Assembly (NCBI RefSeq): GCF_900005765.1
Contig: NC_041688.1
Coordinates: forward strand, 653,341 to 717,340
Reading direction: 5' to 3'
DNA length: 64,000 nucleotides
Source: Plasmodium relictum
Lineage: Eukaryota > Apicomplexa > Aconoidasida > Haemosporida > Plasmodiidae
Shown: one piece after another, positions 36,123 to 47,418 of the stretch
How the letters are laid out: each line of letters begins with the position of its first letter
How positions within the stretch are numbered: the stretch's first letter is position 1
Made by a program: the position numbers and the translations under genes
The notes under the pieces: generated by a model
Told to the model about the DNA's origin: nothing
The model's database searches: none
The model's input: the letters and a program-made list of their open reading frames with translations, nothing else

Positions 36123-37090
36123 ATGACTGCTAGTCAAAATAATGCTATTTTTAATAGTGATTTACAAACATTTATAGTTACAAAATATGATCCTCTATTA
36201 ACTATTGTTAAAGAATTAAATGATAAATTACAAAATTCGGAAAAAGGTTAAAGAAAAGAAATACTTTTAATACATTATAAATTACATTTTTTTATTTTAT
36301 TATCACCATGTAGATTTATAAATTTCTCTTTTCTTTTTTAATTTATTGTCTATATTTTAAATACAGAAAAATTTCGCTTAGAAAGGCGAATAATAAGATT
36401 AGAAAAACAAATGTTAATGTTATTAGAAAAATTAGAAGTAGGTGATATAATTGAAAATGAATTAAAAGAAAAAAAAGAAGAGAAAAAAATAAGTCAAACA
36501 ATTGAACATGATGATAATTTATTAGCCCCATGGTTATTTTCATGCCAATTAGGAACTCCACTATCTTCTTTACAAGTATTGTTAGAATTTTCTGTTAAAA
36601 ATACATTAGAATTAAATGTAAAAATGTGGAAAAGGGAAGAAGATATGTGGATAAATTTTTTAGAAGATTTGCCACTAAATTCCAAAAGCTTTTTACCAGA
36701 TTCATTAAATTTAATAGATTTAAGAAAAGCAGCAAGAAAATGCTTGTTAAATTTATGTATGAATGAAATATTAATAGTTTTAAGAAACGTTCCTGGAAAA
36801 TCGCAAGCAGTTTATAATACTACAACAATGACATTAGTAGCCATTTTAGCATCTGCTTTATATGAAGCTTGGAAAAGAATTGAAATGACTGATCCCGTTT
36901 CGTTGGGAAGAATAGTTCTTGTATTAGATGGTATAATATTATTAATTCCTTAGGAATTTAGACAAATAAGTTCAAATTTTATAACATATTAATTTTAATT
37001 TTTTTCTTTTTTTTTTTTTACTTAGGAGAAAATGTTGGTTCTAGATTAAGAGCAGGAAACAAAAAATTAAAAATTGAACCGTTAAATTAA
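36123..37090 (+). CDS. conserved protein of unknown function, 3 exons
   Basis: Exons 36123-36246, 36367-36930 and 37026-37090 (both junctions phase 1) give 250 residues. I do not recognise the family. After about 40 residues there is a coiled-coil-like helix (RLERRIIRLEKQMLMLLEKL) with a charged Lys/Glu continuation. A compact, fairly hydrophobic domain follows (LAPWLFSCQLGTPLSSLQVL, MTLVAILASALYEAWKRI) ending LVLDGENVGSRLRAGNKKLK. No signal peptide, and no certain transmembrane helix. The low content of Asn repeats suggests strong constraint, so it is probably widely conserved in Plasmodium. Without the flanking exons the protein would lose its first 41 and last 21 residues. Confidence 0.78.
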
Positions 37091-37761
37091 TCCTTAATTT
37101 TTAAAAAAATTTTTTTTGTTAAATATTCTTAAATGAAAAAGGAAAAAAAAAAAATAAAAAAGATATGGCAATTTTTATTCATTTTACCAAAAAAAAAAAA
37201 ATATAAAAACTTTTATCTCAAATTGCTACTCTGAGTAATTTGAAGGGATTTTAATAAAGTACTATTAATAATAAGGAAAAATATATATATATATATATAT
37301 ATGTGAAATTTAATACTTTATCTTTTTTGTATCAATTAATTTATGTAAGCATATTTTTTTTTTTTTATATAAACTAATATTTTATATTTATGCTTATATT
37401 TTTAAAAACTTTCTTTTTAAATCTATTTAATACTTTTTGTTTTTGTTTTTGTTTATCTTTTTTTTTCTTTTTTTTTTTTTCTTTTTTTTGAACCGACAAT
37501 ATTTCTCGTAAATATTATTTTCTTTTTTATTTTATTTTGTGTAAGTAAAATTTTCATGAGTTTGATAATTTCTTTTAAACAAAACTTTTTTTTTTTTTTT
37601 TTGTAAAATTGTTTTTTTAAATACTCATATTATTCATAATTTTTATAATTAATGAGTAAATACATGTATGCCTATTTTTTTTTAAGTTTCTTTTATTCGT
37701 TATTATATTTTTGTGTAATTTAAAATTTTTTTTTTTTTATTTCACAAAAATTTATATATTT
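37091..37761. other. convergent spacer
   Basis: AT-rich 3' flanks of convergent genes with many T-rich stretches between 37420 and 37740. No gene recognised. Confidence 0.6.
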
Positions 37762-38571
37762 TTATATGATATATATTTGAAAATTTGAGATTCCCCATGA
37801 TATACTATTTGGTTGATGGTCTTGAATGTTAGTACCAAATTCGACAATTAATTTTTTTGAATTGTGTGGTATAATAACATCAATTAGAGAAAAAAATTTC
37901 GATTCACCAGTTGAGTTACCACAAATGTTAACAGCATTTTCTTTATTTAATTGGTAATGACTATCAGTCCAAACAAAAAAAAATTCTTCTTTTTCATCTT
38001 TTCCTATTTTCATATAAGCTGTTTGATTATTCCAATTGTCAATAAAATGAAAATTGCATTTAATACGTATTTGAGTATGAGTTGGAATATTTTCAAAGGT
38101 CTTGTAAATTTTACCTTTTGATAATTTTCCATAACCACCTAATAAGTTGGTACCACCACATATAGATATAAAACTATCAAAATTTTCTCCAATCCATCCT
38201 TTTGTATTTGAAGTATTTGAAAAATCCTCATGTACTATCATTTGAAATTGATTAATATTCAATACTTTAAAAACTCCTTGTATATTTAATGATTTTACTG
38301 TCAAATCAGGGTTAAAAAAATTTAGATTTTCATGCTCATCTATGTTTATTAGAGGCTTATTTTTTTTGCTTATTATCAATTCATTTTTTGTATTTAATCC
38401 TAGTTTATATTCCATTTCATCATTTATGAATAATATTCCATTTTCTCTATTGTCTTTTGAAGATATCTTTAAATTAGAAACTGTTAAACTTCCTTTTAAG
38501 GATATGTCATTTTTATTATTCACCTTTTTACTTAAAAAAAATAGAAGAAAAAAAAGAAATTTAAAAAACAT
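37762..38571 (-). CDS. secreted protein with alveolate surface-type beta domain
   Basis: Single-exon protein of 269 residues from the Met at 38571, which starts a good signal peptide (MFFKFLFFLLFFLSKK). The frame stays open to a Met at 38619, giving 285 residues, but the sequence between is T-rich and looks like leader. Residues about 20-110 have a repetitive beta pattern (LKGSLTVSNLKIS, DLTVKSLNIQGVFKVL). The C-terminal about 160 residues contain GWIGENFDSFISICGGTNLL, GGYGKLSKGKIYKTFENIP, THTQIRIKCNFHFIDNWNN and a terminal SWGISNFQIY. This pattern recalls a domain found many times in ciliate surface proteins (LGG-x-x-x-x-G ... K-x-F ... P-x-H-x-x-x-R-I ... F-x-D-x-W); I recall this rather than having searched. 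There is no membrane anchor. It may be lectin-like, which is inference. Confidence 0.75.
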   Translation of the reverse strand: MFFKFLFFLLFFLSKKVNNKNDISLKGSLTVSNLKISSKDNRENGILFINDEMEYKLGLNTKNELIISKKNKPLINIDEHENLNFFNPDLTVKSLNIQGVFKVLNINQFQMIVHEDFSNTSNTKGWIGENFDSFISICGGTNLLGGYGKLSKGKIYKTFENIPTHTQIRIKCNFHFIDNWNNQTAYMKIGKDEKEEFFFVWTDSHYQLNKENAVNICGNSTGESKFFSLIDVIIPHNSKKLIVEFGTNIQDHQPNSISWGISNFQIYII

Positions 38572-39278
38572 TTCAACTAAAAAGAAAAAAAAAAAAATTG
38601 TTATAAATAATATACACATATATATATATATATATTAATTATAATAATGCATTAAAAATAAATAGAAAAATTCTTTTTAAAAATATACGAAATAGCAAAA
38701 GAATCTCTAAATATAGCATACATAATACTTAATGTACTATATAAAGTAAAAAATAGTGGATAATAAATGTACATACACATAATAATATACTTTTAAAATT
38801 ATTTTCATTAAGTTTGTACATATATATAGGAATACATATATATACACAGTAACATTATTTAAAAAATTTTCTACTTACTTTTATAATTAAAAATATATAA
38901 ATATGTGAATTTCTTGTTTTTTAATTACATAAAAAAATAAAATATATTAATTTTCTTAAGATTCTATTAAATTAGTTATTTAATCATATTTTTAGAAACA
39001 TTTAAATATTATTTCGTTAATTATTATAATGATATAATCTTTATAAAAAAAAAAAAAAGAAATTATATAGAAAACAAAAATAAAAAATAAAAAAGCAAAA
39101 ATTACAACATTTAATTTGCTTTTTTTTTATTTTTATTTAAAAGGAACTAGAAATAAGTGTTCATATAATTTATGAAATAACAAAGAAATAATGTTTAATA
39201 AAAAAAAAATAAAAGAAATATATATATGCTAATTCTCAATGAAATATTTCCTATATTCTTATACGGCCTAGTTATAAT
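38572..39278. other. intergenic between two minus-strand genes
   Basis: AT-rich spacer with TA runs around 38620 and 38820 and no convincing frame. It should contain the promoter of the secreted protein. Confidence 0.55.
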
Positions 39279-40118
39279 TTAAAAAAGACTGCATTCAGAC
39301 AGTATTTTATAATAAGACGTTGAAGAATCAGTGTCCATTTCAAGAAATTGAATTTTATTGGCAATCAAATGTTCTTTTAGTAAATTTGTTAAATCGAAAT
39401 CTGAATAATAATCAGCAAAAATTTTTGGTTTTTTATTAACATAATTCTTTTTCATATAAGAATTTTTCATTATAGTTAAATGAGGAGTAATTCTTTCGGT
39501 ATCATTACTATTTTTACTTAAGTTATTCTTATTAGTACCATTTTTATTTATATCACTTTTGTCTAAATCACTTTTAATTTCATTTTTATTAGCAGTTTTT
39601 TTTTGATTCTCATCATTTTTGTTCTTTTTATTGTATATTATTTTTATATCCCTTTTTGCAAAAGATTTTTTTAAAATATTTATAATATTTATAATATAAT
39701 TATTACTGCTCTCTTTAAAACTTAAATATAAAACATCATTTCGAAATGTTTCTAATTTATTAAATGAAATTTTTTCTTGATCAATCTTTTTAATTTCTTC
39801 AACAGCTTCATGGAAGGCTTCTTTTGATAATTCTATTTGTGATTTCTTAATATATAATATTAGAAGAGAAATATGAAATTTTTTTTTTTCTATTAAGCAT
39901 TCTTTTAATTTATCATACTTCATAGTAATATGATTTTGTATTTTCAGTAATTCTTTACTTACAACTTCATTATTTAATGGAATACATACAAAATAATTTG
40001 GTTTTAAATAAGTCATATTAGTATTTTTTCTTAAACAGTGAAATTCCTTATTATCATTACCTTTAAAAAATAAAGAATAAAAACCTAAATATTTATAAAT
40101 ACTTTTTTTTATTTTCAT
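39279..40118 (-). CDS. AKAP7-like 2H phosphoesterase-family protein
   Basis: Single-exon 279-residue protein of the 2H phosphoesterase fold. Two H-x-[ST] motifs are visible: HISLLILYI (about residue 103) and HLTIMKNSY (about 214), the paired catalytic histidines of this family. The lead-in YFVCIPLNN and the spacing around ISFNKLETFRNDVLYLSFKE resemble the AKAP7/LigT-like branch. Members hydrolyse cyclic or 2',5' phosphodiester bonds in RNA or oligoadenylates, or bind AMP; the substrate here is unknown. An Asn/Lys-rich insertion of about 45 residues lies just before the second motif. Alternative start: the Met at MTYLKPNYF (residue 35), which begins nearer the fold. The gene is divergent from the long gene at 40997. 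Confidence 0.8.
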   Translation of the reverse strand: MKIKKSIYKYLGFYSLFFKGNDNKEFHCLRKNTNMTYLKPNYFVCIPLNNEVVSKELLKIQNHITMKYDKLKECLIEKKKFHISLLILYIKKSQIELSKEAFHEAVEEIKKIDQEKISFNKLETFRNDVLYLSFKESSNNYIINIINILKKSFAKRDIKIIYNKKNKNDENQKKTANKNEIKSDLDKSDINKNGTNKNNLSKNSNDTERITPHLTIMKNSYMKKNYVNKKPKIFADYYSDFDLTNLLKEHLIANKIQFLEMDTDSSTSYYKILSECSLF

Positions 40119-40996
40119 TAATAAATTTTTCTTTATATGTAAACATTATTTTTCACTACAATATTTTTCAAAATTTTATATATTATATTTTACTTTTATT
40201 AAAATTATCAATAGAAAAATAAAAAAAAATAGTAATAGAAATAAAAAATCAAAGTCTATTTTATAATTTTTTATTTATATATAATTAAAAAAATAAATAA
40301 ATATGTATATCTGAAAAATTGTTGTAATCTATCAAATAATAAAAAAAAATTCAATATAATTTTTCTATACAAATATATACTATTAGAATAAAATTTCTAC
40401 CCCTATTTCAAAGGTATTATTTACAAGTTTTTTAAAAAGAAAATCATCTATTTGATTTATATATTCTCAAAATTTAAAAAAAAAGAGAAATAAAAATTTT
40501 CCATTTAATTTTTTTTTTTTTTTCATATTAAATTTTAAAAAAGAATAAAAGTAGAAATAAAGTTATATTGAAAATTTAAAAAATAATTAAATTATTATAA
40601 AGTTTTCAATTGTTCTTATAAAATTAAAATGTTTTTAAGAAATAAAAGGTTATATATTGAAAACACTTTAAGAGAATAATAAAATTCTATAAATATTAAT
40701 TTCTTATAAAAAGAAAAAAAAAAAAAAAAAGAAATACAAATAACAAAAATATAATTTGAAAATAAAAATTTATATCAAAAAATATAATATAATATATATA
40801 TATATATAATTCTTTTATATTTTTCTTATTTATTTCTACTATTCTATAATATAAGAAACTTAGATTACACAATTTTTTTTTTTTTATTATTTTTCAAATG
40901 TTAGATAGAATTTAACAGTTTTTAGTTACAATAAAAAAATTATATACATCCTATATCAAGTAGAATAATTGAAAAATTATTTAACCATATTATATA
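40119..40996. other. divergent intergenic region
   Basis: About 880 bp of AT-rich sequence between divergent genes, with poly-A and TA runs near 40715 and 40795. No gene recognised. Confidence 0.6.
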
Positions 40997-43900
40997 TTGA
41001 TTATTATGTTCTTTATTTTAAAAAAACATACAGATAAAAAAAATTATAAATTTTTTAAAACAATAAATAGTAAATTAAATGGTAGAAAAAAAAAATTAAG
41101 TGGGAAAACAACCAAATACATTAATTATTTTTTTTTAAAAAAGAAAAAAGTTGAAGAACAAATATATTACAATAGTATAAAAAGAAAACAATTAAAAGGT
41201 GTTTCTTTTCCATTTCACATTATTTGTAATCTTAAAAATGATAAATTAAAATTTCTGAAAAAATGTAATCTTTCAGAAAATAAATATACCAAGGAAAACA
41301 TCTCTACTCAGCACGAAAAAAGGTCAAGTATCAGTCAAATAGAAGAAATCAAACATGTGAATGAAGATATTGATAGAAATTTAAACGGAAATTTAAGGAA
41401 TATACAAGATGAGAATACTAGAAAAAGCCAAGTAATAATGCATGATAAAAATTATTTATATGAAGAAGAAAACAAATTGCTTGATTTATATAAAGATGAA
41501 CACATATTTTTTCCAAAAATGAATATTAAAAAAGATAGAAAATTGAAAGATTTAAAAAACATGAATAATATCAATAACGTAATTGAAATAAGAAAAAATA
41601 AAGATGTGTGCAATATATACTTAATTACAAGCCTAATCAATATATATCATGACAATAATTACAATTATTTAGTTTTAAAAATATTAAGAGAAATAAAATA
41701 TATATATTATATGAATATAAAACAAATAAGTTTAATTATTTACAACTTATACAAGTATTATTTTATTAACTACATAAAGAATATATTTTATAATTACGAT
41801 ATTATAAATTTTAATTCCTTTTATAATTATTATTATATATTAGATGACTTCATATATAATGAAAATATGAAATATCAATTAATAGATTTAAATTTAATTA
41901 AACAATTTCTTATATCTTTATCACACCATATTAAAAAAGATATATATTATGAAACTGATTTTAACATTTTAAGTAAAATAATTTTTGTATTCTCTTATTT
42001 TTCAGTTAATGATAAAAAATTAAATGAACTTTTAATTGATAGAATTTTTAAAAGTCTTCATATAAAGAAAAACAAAAAAATAAAATACTTTTCTTTAATA
42101 TCATTGTCATTTGAGAAGTTGAGACTATATTATTCTAAATTCACATTTACGCATTCATATATTATTATAAAAAAGATGAACAAATTATCAAGAAAATATG
42201 GAAATACAGTAATTTATAAAAAAAAAAAATTAAAGAAAATAAATCTATTCGATTTACATAAAAAAAACCCCAAAATACCTCTAATAGAATTAAAAGATAT
42301 TTTTACTTACATGTACATAATAAATAAAAATAACTTAAAAAATAATCAATTTATTATGGTACTATTAAAATATTTTAATTTGTTTTTTAAGAAAAATTTT
42401 ACTAAAGAAAAAGATATGTATTTATATTCATATATTCTAAATTACAATAATAATTTTTATAAAGAAAATAATTTCTCAATCAATGAAAAAATAACTAGCA
42501 ATTCTATCTATTATAACTCGTTAAAAAATACAAAAATAGAAAATTTTAATGAGGATAAAAAAAAAAAATTACTACTGAATTCCTATAATGGTATAATACT
42601 AAAAAGAAGAAGAAACAAAAAATTGAATAAATATTTGGCACTTTATTCATTATATAACATAAATAAAAATGCACAACTCATAGATTCATCAAAAAATAAT
42701 TATGCTAATAACACTTTAATACATATTGAAAAAATAAATAATAATATAGATAATAATTTAAGAGAAAGTAAGAAAAAAAAAGATAAAATAGATTTACAAG
42801 ATAATAATAGCTTTAAAAAAAAAGAGTGTAAAACATTAATTCAAGATAACTTTATTTCAAGAGAAAAAGTAAAAAAAATTTCAGAAAGCGATTTAGAAAG
42901 TAAAAATAAAGATAAGATGGAATACAGAAATGATACTATTAGTCCACTAATGAAAAATAATAATATATTAATAACTAATAATTCTTTTAAAAATAATTAT
43001 GAAGTTGATTTAATTTCTCTTATAATACTTTTAAGTCACTTAATTTCATACGATTACCTGTTTCTTAAAAAAATACCAATTTTGCATAACTTAATAAAAT
43101 TATATTTAGATTTAATTAGAATTACCAATTTAAAACATATTCACTTTTTTTATATTTCTAAAATTATTCAAATTAATGGATATATGAATATATACAATAA
43201 TTTTATAACTAAAATAATTTATTCCTCCATTTTCTTTAAATGTAAAAATATTTCATTATTCCATACTGGAGCATTAAATTTTGATGTAGAAAATTTATGC
43301 TATTATTTAATTATATTATATCAAAAATTATTAAAAATCAAAATAAAAGATTACAATTTAAATAATGTAATTTATATATATTTAATAAAATTCTTGGAAA
43401 AATTTAAGAAATTTAGTTATATACTTTTATATCGTTATTTAAAGTTGTTATATTCAGTAAAAAATTGCAATGGACATAAAAATAGTGATAAGAATAAATT
43501 AATAATTTATAATTATAAAAAATGTTCCTTATTATATGATAAGAAAAATTATAATATAAGCCATGAAAATATATCATTAGATAAGAAATTAGAATTTTTA
43601 ATTTATGAAAACCTGATATTATTAAAATGGAACTATATTGATAATTCTTATTTACTAAAATTTTATAAATATATAAATAAATTAAAATTACAAGGGAGTG
43701 ATGGTGAAATGAAAAAAAAATTAGGTAATGTTTATAAAAAGTTGCAAAATGTAATAAAAGAAAAAATATATAATATAAATTTATTTGATTTAATGAAATT
43801 ATACATAAATACTAACAATGAATTAAAAAGAAAAGTGTTTCACTTAGAATACTTGTTCAATAATTTATTATCTATCAATAATATAGAGAAAATGGATGAC

Positions 43901-44836
43901 AGTAATTTTATTTTATTTTTTAAAACAACATTTTCATATATGTATCTAAATAGCACATACACAAAAAGATTTTTTATTAAAAATTTTGATTGTTTAAAAT
44001 TAATAAAATTAAATAGAAATTACATAGAGAAAAATATAGAAAAAATAAAAAAGAAATATATATATTTAATAATTATATATAATTTTTTTTATTTATGTTT
44101 ACTTTTTCAAAAAAATATAGGATATCACAAAAAAAATACAAATATAAATCATTTAGAAACATTATTTGAAATTATCAATAAATGTTTGGAGAATTGGTAT
44201 TTTACTAATGATGAAAAAAATGCGCTCATATATATTTTTCTACTATATTTTAATAGCTTAAGAAAAAAAAAAAAACATTTTTTTTTTATTGGGAAGCATT
44301 CAAAAAAATTTGTCGGCATTTCAAAAAAATGCATTGAAGAAATGGATAAATTATTGAATTCCTATTTTAATAATTCGTACACTACATACATTAATCCTTT
44401 ACTTTTGTTTTTCTTATTTAAATATAAGATATTTTTAAATAATTACAATAGAAAAAAAATAAAATTAATGGAAAAAGTTATAAATAATCAAATGATATAT
44501 TATTCCATGTTGAATTCAAAAAATGATTTTATATTCCTTGAAACTATCTTTTATGCTATAACAAAAAATAATTTCATATTAAAAAATGAGCTTTTTGATG
44601 ATTTTACCAATTTATATTTTAATAAAATTACTTTTAAATCTTTTATTTCTAATAGTTTTGAGAAGCATAGAGAAAAAAATTACTTTGATTTATTGGAAAT
44701 AATAAAATTAAATATCCTATATAAAAGTGAAAATAATAATAAAAATATTATTTATAATTTTATTACTCGGAGAAGATCAATAGAATACTCAATGAAAACT
44801 GTTTTAAATAAGAATTATGAAATATTTTTGTTATGA
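40997..44836 (+). CDS. large conserved protein, possible organellar helical-repeat protein
   Basis: Single-exon 1,279-residue protein that I cannot assign to a family. The first 60 residues are strongly basic with few acids (HTDKKNYKFFKTINSKLNGR), compatible with a mitochondrial or apicoplast targeting region. Much of the rest is Leu/Ile/Tyr-rich and helical with repeated 35-40 residue blocks, for example NIYLITSLINIYHDNN, YLVLKILREIKYIYY and LISLIILLSHLISYDYLF, separated by Asn/Lys-rich linkers (about residues 490-660). This looks like the helical-repeat (RAP/heptatricopeptide-like) RNA-binding proteins common in Plasmodium organelles, but I see no clear C-terminal RAP domain, so the suggestion is weak. 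It lies upstream of OPRT on the same strand. Confidence 0.75.
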   Translation: MIIMFFILKKHTDKKNYKFFKTINSKLNGRKKKLSGKTTKYINYFFLKKKKVEEQIYYNSIKRKQLKGVSFPFHIICNLKNDKLKFLKKCNLSENKYTKENISTQHEKRSSISQIEEIKHVNEDIDRNLNGNLRNIQDENTRKSQVIMHDKNYLYEEENKLLDLYKDEHIFFPKMNIKKDRKLKDLKNMNNINNVIEIRKNKDVCNIYLITSLINIYHDNNYNYLVLKILREIKYIYYMNIKQISLIIYNLYKYYFINYIKNIFYNYDIINFNSFYNYYYILDDFIYNENMKYQLIDLNLIKQFLISLSHHIKKDIYYETDFNILSKIIFVFSYFSVNDKKLNELLIDRIFKSLHIKKNKKIKYFSLISLSFEKLRLYYSKFTFTHSYIIIKKMNKLSRKYGNTVIYKKKKLKKINLFDLHKKNPKIPLIELKDIFTYMYIINKNNLKNNQFIMVLLKYFNLFFKKNFTKEKDMYLYSYILNYNNNFYKENNFSINEKITSNSIYYNSLKNTKIENFNEDKKKKLLLNSYNGIILKRRRNKKLNKYLALYSLYNINKNAQLIDSSKNNYANNTLIHIEKINNNIDNNLRESKKKKDKIDLQDNNSFKKKECKTLIQDNFISREKVKKISESDLESKNKDKMEYRNDTISPLMKNNNILITNNSFKNNYEVDLISLIILLSHLISYDYLFLKKIPILHNLIKLYLDLIRITNLKHIHFFYISKIIQINGYMNIYNNFITKIIYSSIFFKCKNISLFHTGALNFDVENLCYYLIILYQKLLKIKIKDYNLNNVIYIYLIKFLEKFKKFSYILLYRYLKLLYSVKNCNGHKNSDKNKLIIYNYKKCSLLYDKKNYNISHENISLDKKLEFLIYENLILLKWNYIDNSYLLKFYKYINKLKLQGSDGEMKKKLGNVYKKLQNVIKEKIYNINLFDLMKLYINTNNELKRKVFHLEYLFNNLLSINNIEKMDDSNFILFFKTTFSYMYLNSTYTKRFFIKNFDCLKLIKLNRNYIEKNIEKIKKKYIYLIIIYNFFYLCLLFQKNIGYHKKNTNINHLETLFEIINKCLENWYFTNDEKNALIYIFLLYFNSLRKKKKHFFFIGKHSKKFVGISKKCIEEMDKLLNSYFNNSYTTYINPLLLFFLFKYKIFLNNYNRKKIKLMEKVINNQMIYYSMLNSKNDFIFLETIFYAITKNNFILKNELFDDFTNLYFNKITFKSFISNSFEKHREKNYFDLLEIIKLNILYKSENNNKNIIYNFITRRRSIEYSMKTVLNKNYEIFLL

Positions 44837-45517
44837 AATAGGTTATTACCAATTCAAAAAAACTTCTATATAATAAGCACAACTAAAATTATTAACTAAA
44901 TTTAATTATAGAATTTTGGATAAATTCTTTTTTTAGTTTTTTTTTTTTTTTTCATCATATTCTTAAAAAACTGTTATTTGTCAATCCCTATTTTGTATTT
45001 TTTAAGAACTATAATTTATTATAATTGTAAATATCTTTAATTTTAAAATCTTTAATATTATTTTATTTTAATTTTTTATATTATCTTTTTCATTATATTT
45101 TATTTATTTATACTTATGTAATTTCTTTTTTCTTTTTTTTTTGTTATGAATTATGAATAGAATACATTTTCATGCAAGTAGAAATATGAAATGATTTTAA
45201 AAAATATTCAGATGTTTTTTTTTCGATATGAAAACAATTTAGAAGTATAATATTTTAAAAGATTATTAAAATATATTTATAATCATAAAAATTAATAATA
45301 AAAGAAAAAAAAAATTGTTAAATAATTTTCAAAATTTTTTGATGTACAACTTCTCAAATTCCAAGGCCTAATTTTGTTATGGCTTACATTTGGTTAAACA
45401 AATTCAGAATTTTTAAATAAGAAACAAGGAAAAACATATTCTTCAAAATTTCTTTTTTTTATTTAAATTGTTTTAAAAAATCTCATAATAATTTGTATTT
45501 TTTAAAAAAAAAAAAAA
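44837..45517. other. intergenic upstream of OPRT
   Basis: AT-rich, but with a slightly GC-richer patch at about 45345-45415 that stands out from its surroundings and lies 100-170 bp before the OPRT start. It could be part of the OPRT 5' leader or a small RNA. Otherwise nothing is recognised. Confidence 0.5.
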
Positions 45518-46246
45518 ATGGAAAATGGAAAAACAATGAACATTTTAAGTGATGAGGATATAAATAAAAAATATATAGAATTAAAGAATAAGATAAAATT
45601 AGAAGATGATGAAGATAATTTTCATATTAAAGAGATGAAACATTTATTAAGGATGGTTTGTTTAAAATATAAAGCAATTAAATTTGGAGATTTTATTTTA
45701 AAATCAAAAAAAAAATCAAAATATTTTTTTTCTAGTGGTGTTTTAAATAATGTAATTTCTGCAAATATTATATCATTTTTAATATCACATTTAATTTTAA
45801 AAAAAAATTGGAAATTTAATTATTTATTTGGAGCTTCATATAAAGGGATCCCGATTGCAACACTAACAAGCTATTTTTTATTTTCTTCAAATAAATATCA
45901 CAATATTTTTTATTTATATGATAGAAAAGAAAAAAAAGAATATGGAGACAAGAATGATATAGTTGGTATATTAGAAGATGACAAAAAAAATGAAGAAAAA
46001 AATATTATTATAATTGATGATGTATTTACATGTGGTACAGCTTTAGGGGAAATTTTAAATAAATTGAAATATTATAATAACCTAAAAGTAATAGCAACCG
46101 TTGTTCTTTTTAATAGAAACGAATTTACAATAAATGAAAATAATGAAAAAATTTATTTTAAAGATATATTTGAAGAAAAATTTAATATTCCTTTATACTC
46201 TATTTTAAATTACAATGAAGATTTTGAACATTTAATTTTATCATAA
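45518..46246 (+). CDS. OPRT: orotate phosphoribosyltransferase
   Basis: Single-exon 242-residue OPRT, which joins orotate to PRPP to give OMP, the fifth step of pyrimidine synthesis; in Plasmodium it works in a complex with OMP decarboxylase. Landmarks are FGDFILKSKKKSKYFFSSGV, FGASYKGIPIATL, the catalytic loop DRKEKKEYGDKNDIVG, and the PRPP-binding motif IIIIDDVFTCGTA (about residue 163). The C-terminal FNIPLYSILNYNEDFE matches the P. falciparum end. It is shorter than P. falciparum OPRT (281) because the N-terminal acidic/Asn insert and the insert before the PRPP motif are reduced. The start is preceded by an A-rich leader. It is convergent with Rab1B. Confidence 0.95.
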   Translation: MENGKTMNILSDEDINKKYIELKNKIKLEDDEDNFHIKEMKHLLRMVCLKYKAIKFGDFILKSKKKSKYFFSSGVLNNVISANIISFLISHLILKKNWKFNYLFGASYKGIPIATLTSYFLFSSNKYHNIFYLYDRKEKKEYGDKNDIVGILEDDKKNEEKNIIIIDDVFTCGTALGEILNKLKYYNNLKVIATVVLFNRNEFTINENNEKIYFKDIFEEKFNIPLYSILNYNEDFEHLILS

Positions 46247-46867
46247 AAAAAAAAAAAAAAAAAAAAAATTTATTGTCTTTTTACAATTCATAAGTATTTC
46301 AAACTTAAAAAAAATAAACATATATATGCACATATATATATATATATATATAAATGAACAAAGAATAATGAGTACAAATAAAATAGAATAAAATAAAGAC
46401 AGGAAAAAATAAAAATTTTATCAGTGAAAAAAAAGAATAAATAAAATAATAAAAAAAATTTTAAATTATTTAATCATTAAAAATTTTTTACATCATTTTA
46501 TTATTATTTTTTTTTTTTTTATTTCTTATAGAGAAAAAAATAAAAAATATTTATATATAAAATATATATATATATATATTTTTTTTTTCTCTCTAAAGAA
46601 ATTATAACTGTGTTAATAAAAACATAATTCACTTTTGAATTTTTTCTTTTTTTCAACGTCTTTATCATGAGCTTTGGTGCCATTTAAAAAAAAAAAATTT
46701 TAGTAAAAATAAAAACATAAGAATTAGGTAGAATTAGGAAATACTAAATACACCAATATTGAAAAAAAAAAAAGAAAATATATATTTTTATTTATTTAAA
46801 TATTTTTATTCTTTTTTATAAAATATTTTTAGTTTTTTTTTTTTTTTGTTTCTCTTTTTTATAATTA
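46247..46867. other. convergent spacer between OPRT and Rab1B
   Basis: AT-rich 3' flanks of convergent genes with poly-A at 46246-46267 and TA runs near 46335 and 46565. A slightly more complex stretch lies at 46590-46690. No gene recognised. Confidence 0.55.
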
Positions 46868-47387
46868 TTAACAACACTTTTTTTTACTATCCTTGACTGG
46901 TTTTGCATTTAAATTTATATTTGCCTTTCCTTTTTGTTGATTTTCTAATTGCGATTTATTTTTTATCTCATGAGCCATCGTTTTGAATGCCTGTTCAACA
47001 TTATGAGCTATTTTAGCTGAAGTTTCTAAGAATTGGATATTACAACTATCAGCTAACTCTTTTCCTTCTTCATAACTTACATTTCTATCATTTTTTAAAT
47101 CTATTTTGTTTCCTATCAATATTTTCTGAACATCTTCCGATGCATACCTTTAAAAATAAAAATAACAAAGTATATGCACAAACATGTAAATATAATATGA
47201 TAAATAGAAGAATAAATATAATGATTTAATAAAATAAATAAATTTATATTTAAAAAAAAATTGTAATTTTCCCATTTATTTCAATATATTTTTTAATTTA
47301 ACTTTTCTATCTCAATTATCCAATTTTTAACGTTATTAAAACTGTCTCTATCAGTTACATCATATACTATGATTATTCCTAGTAAAT

Positions 47388-47418
<31 letters not shown>

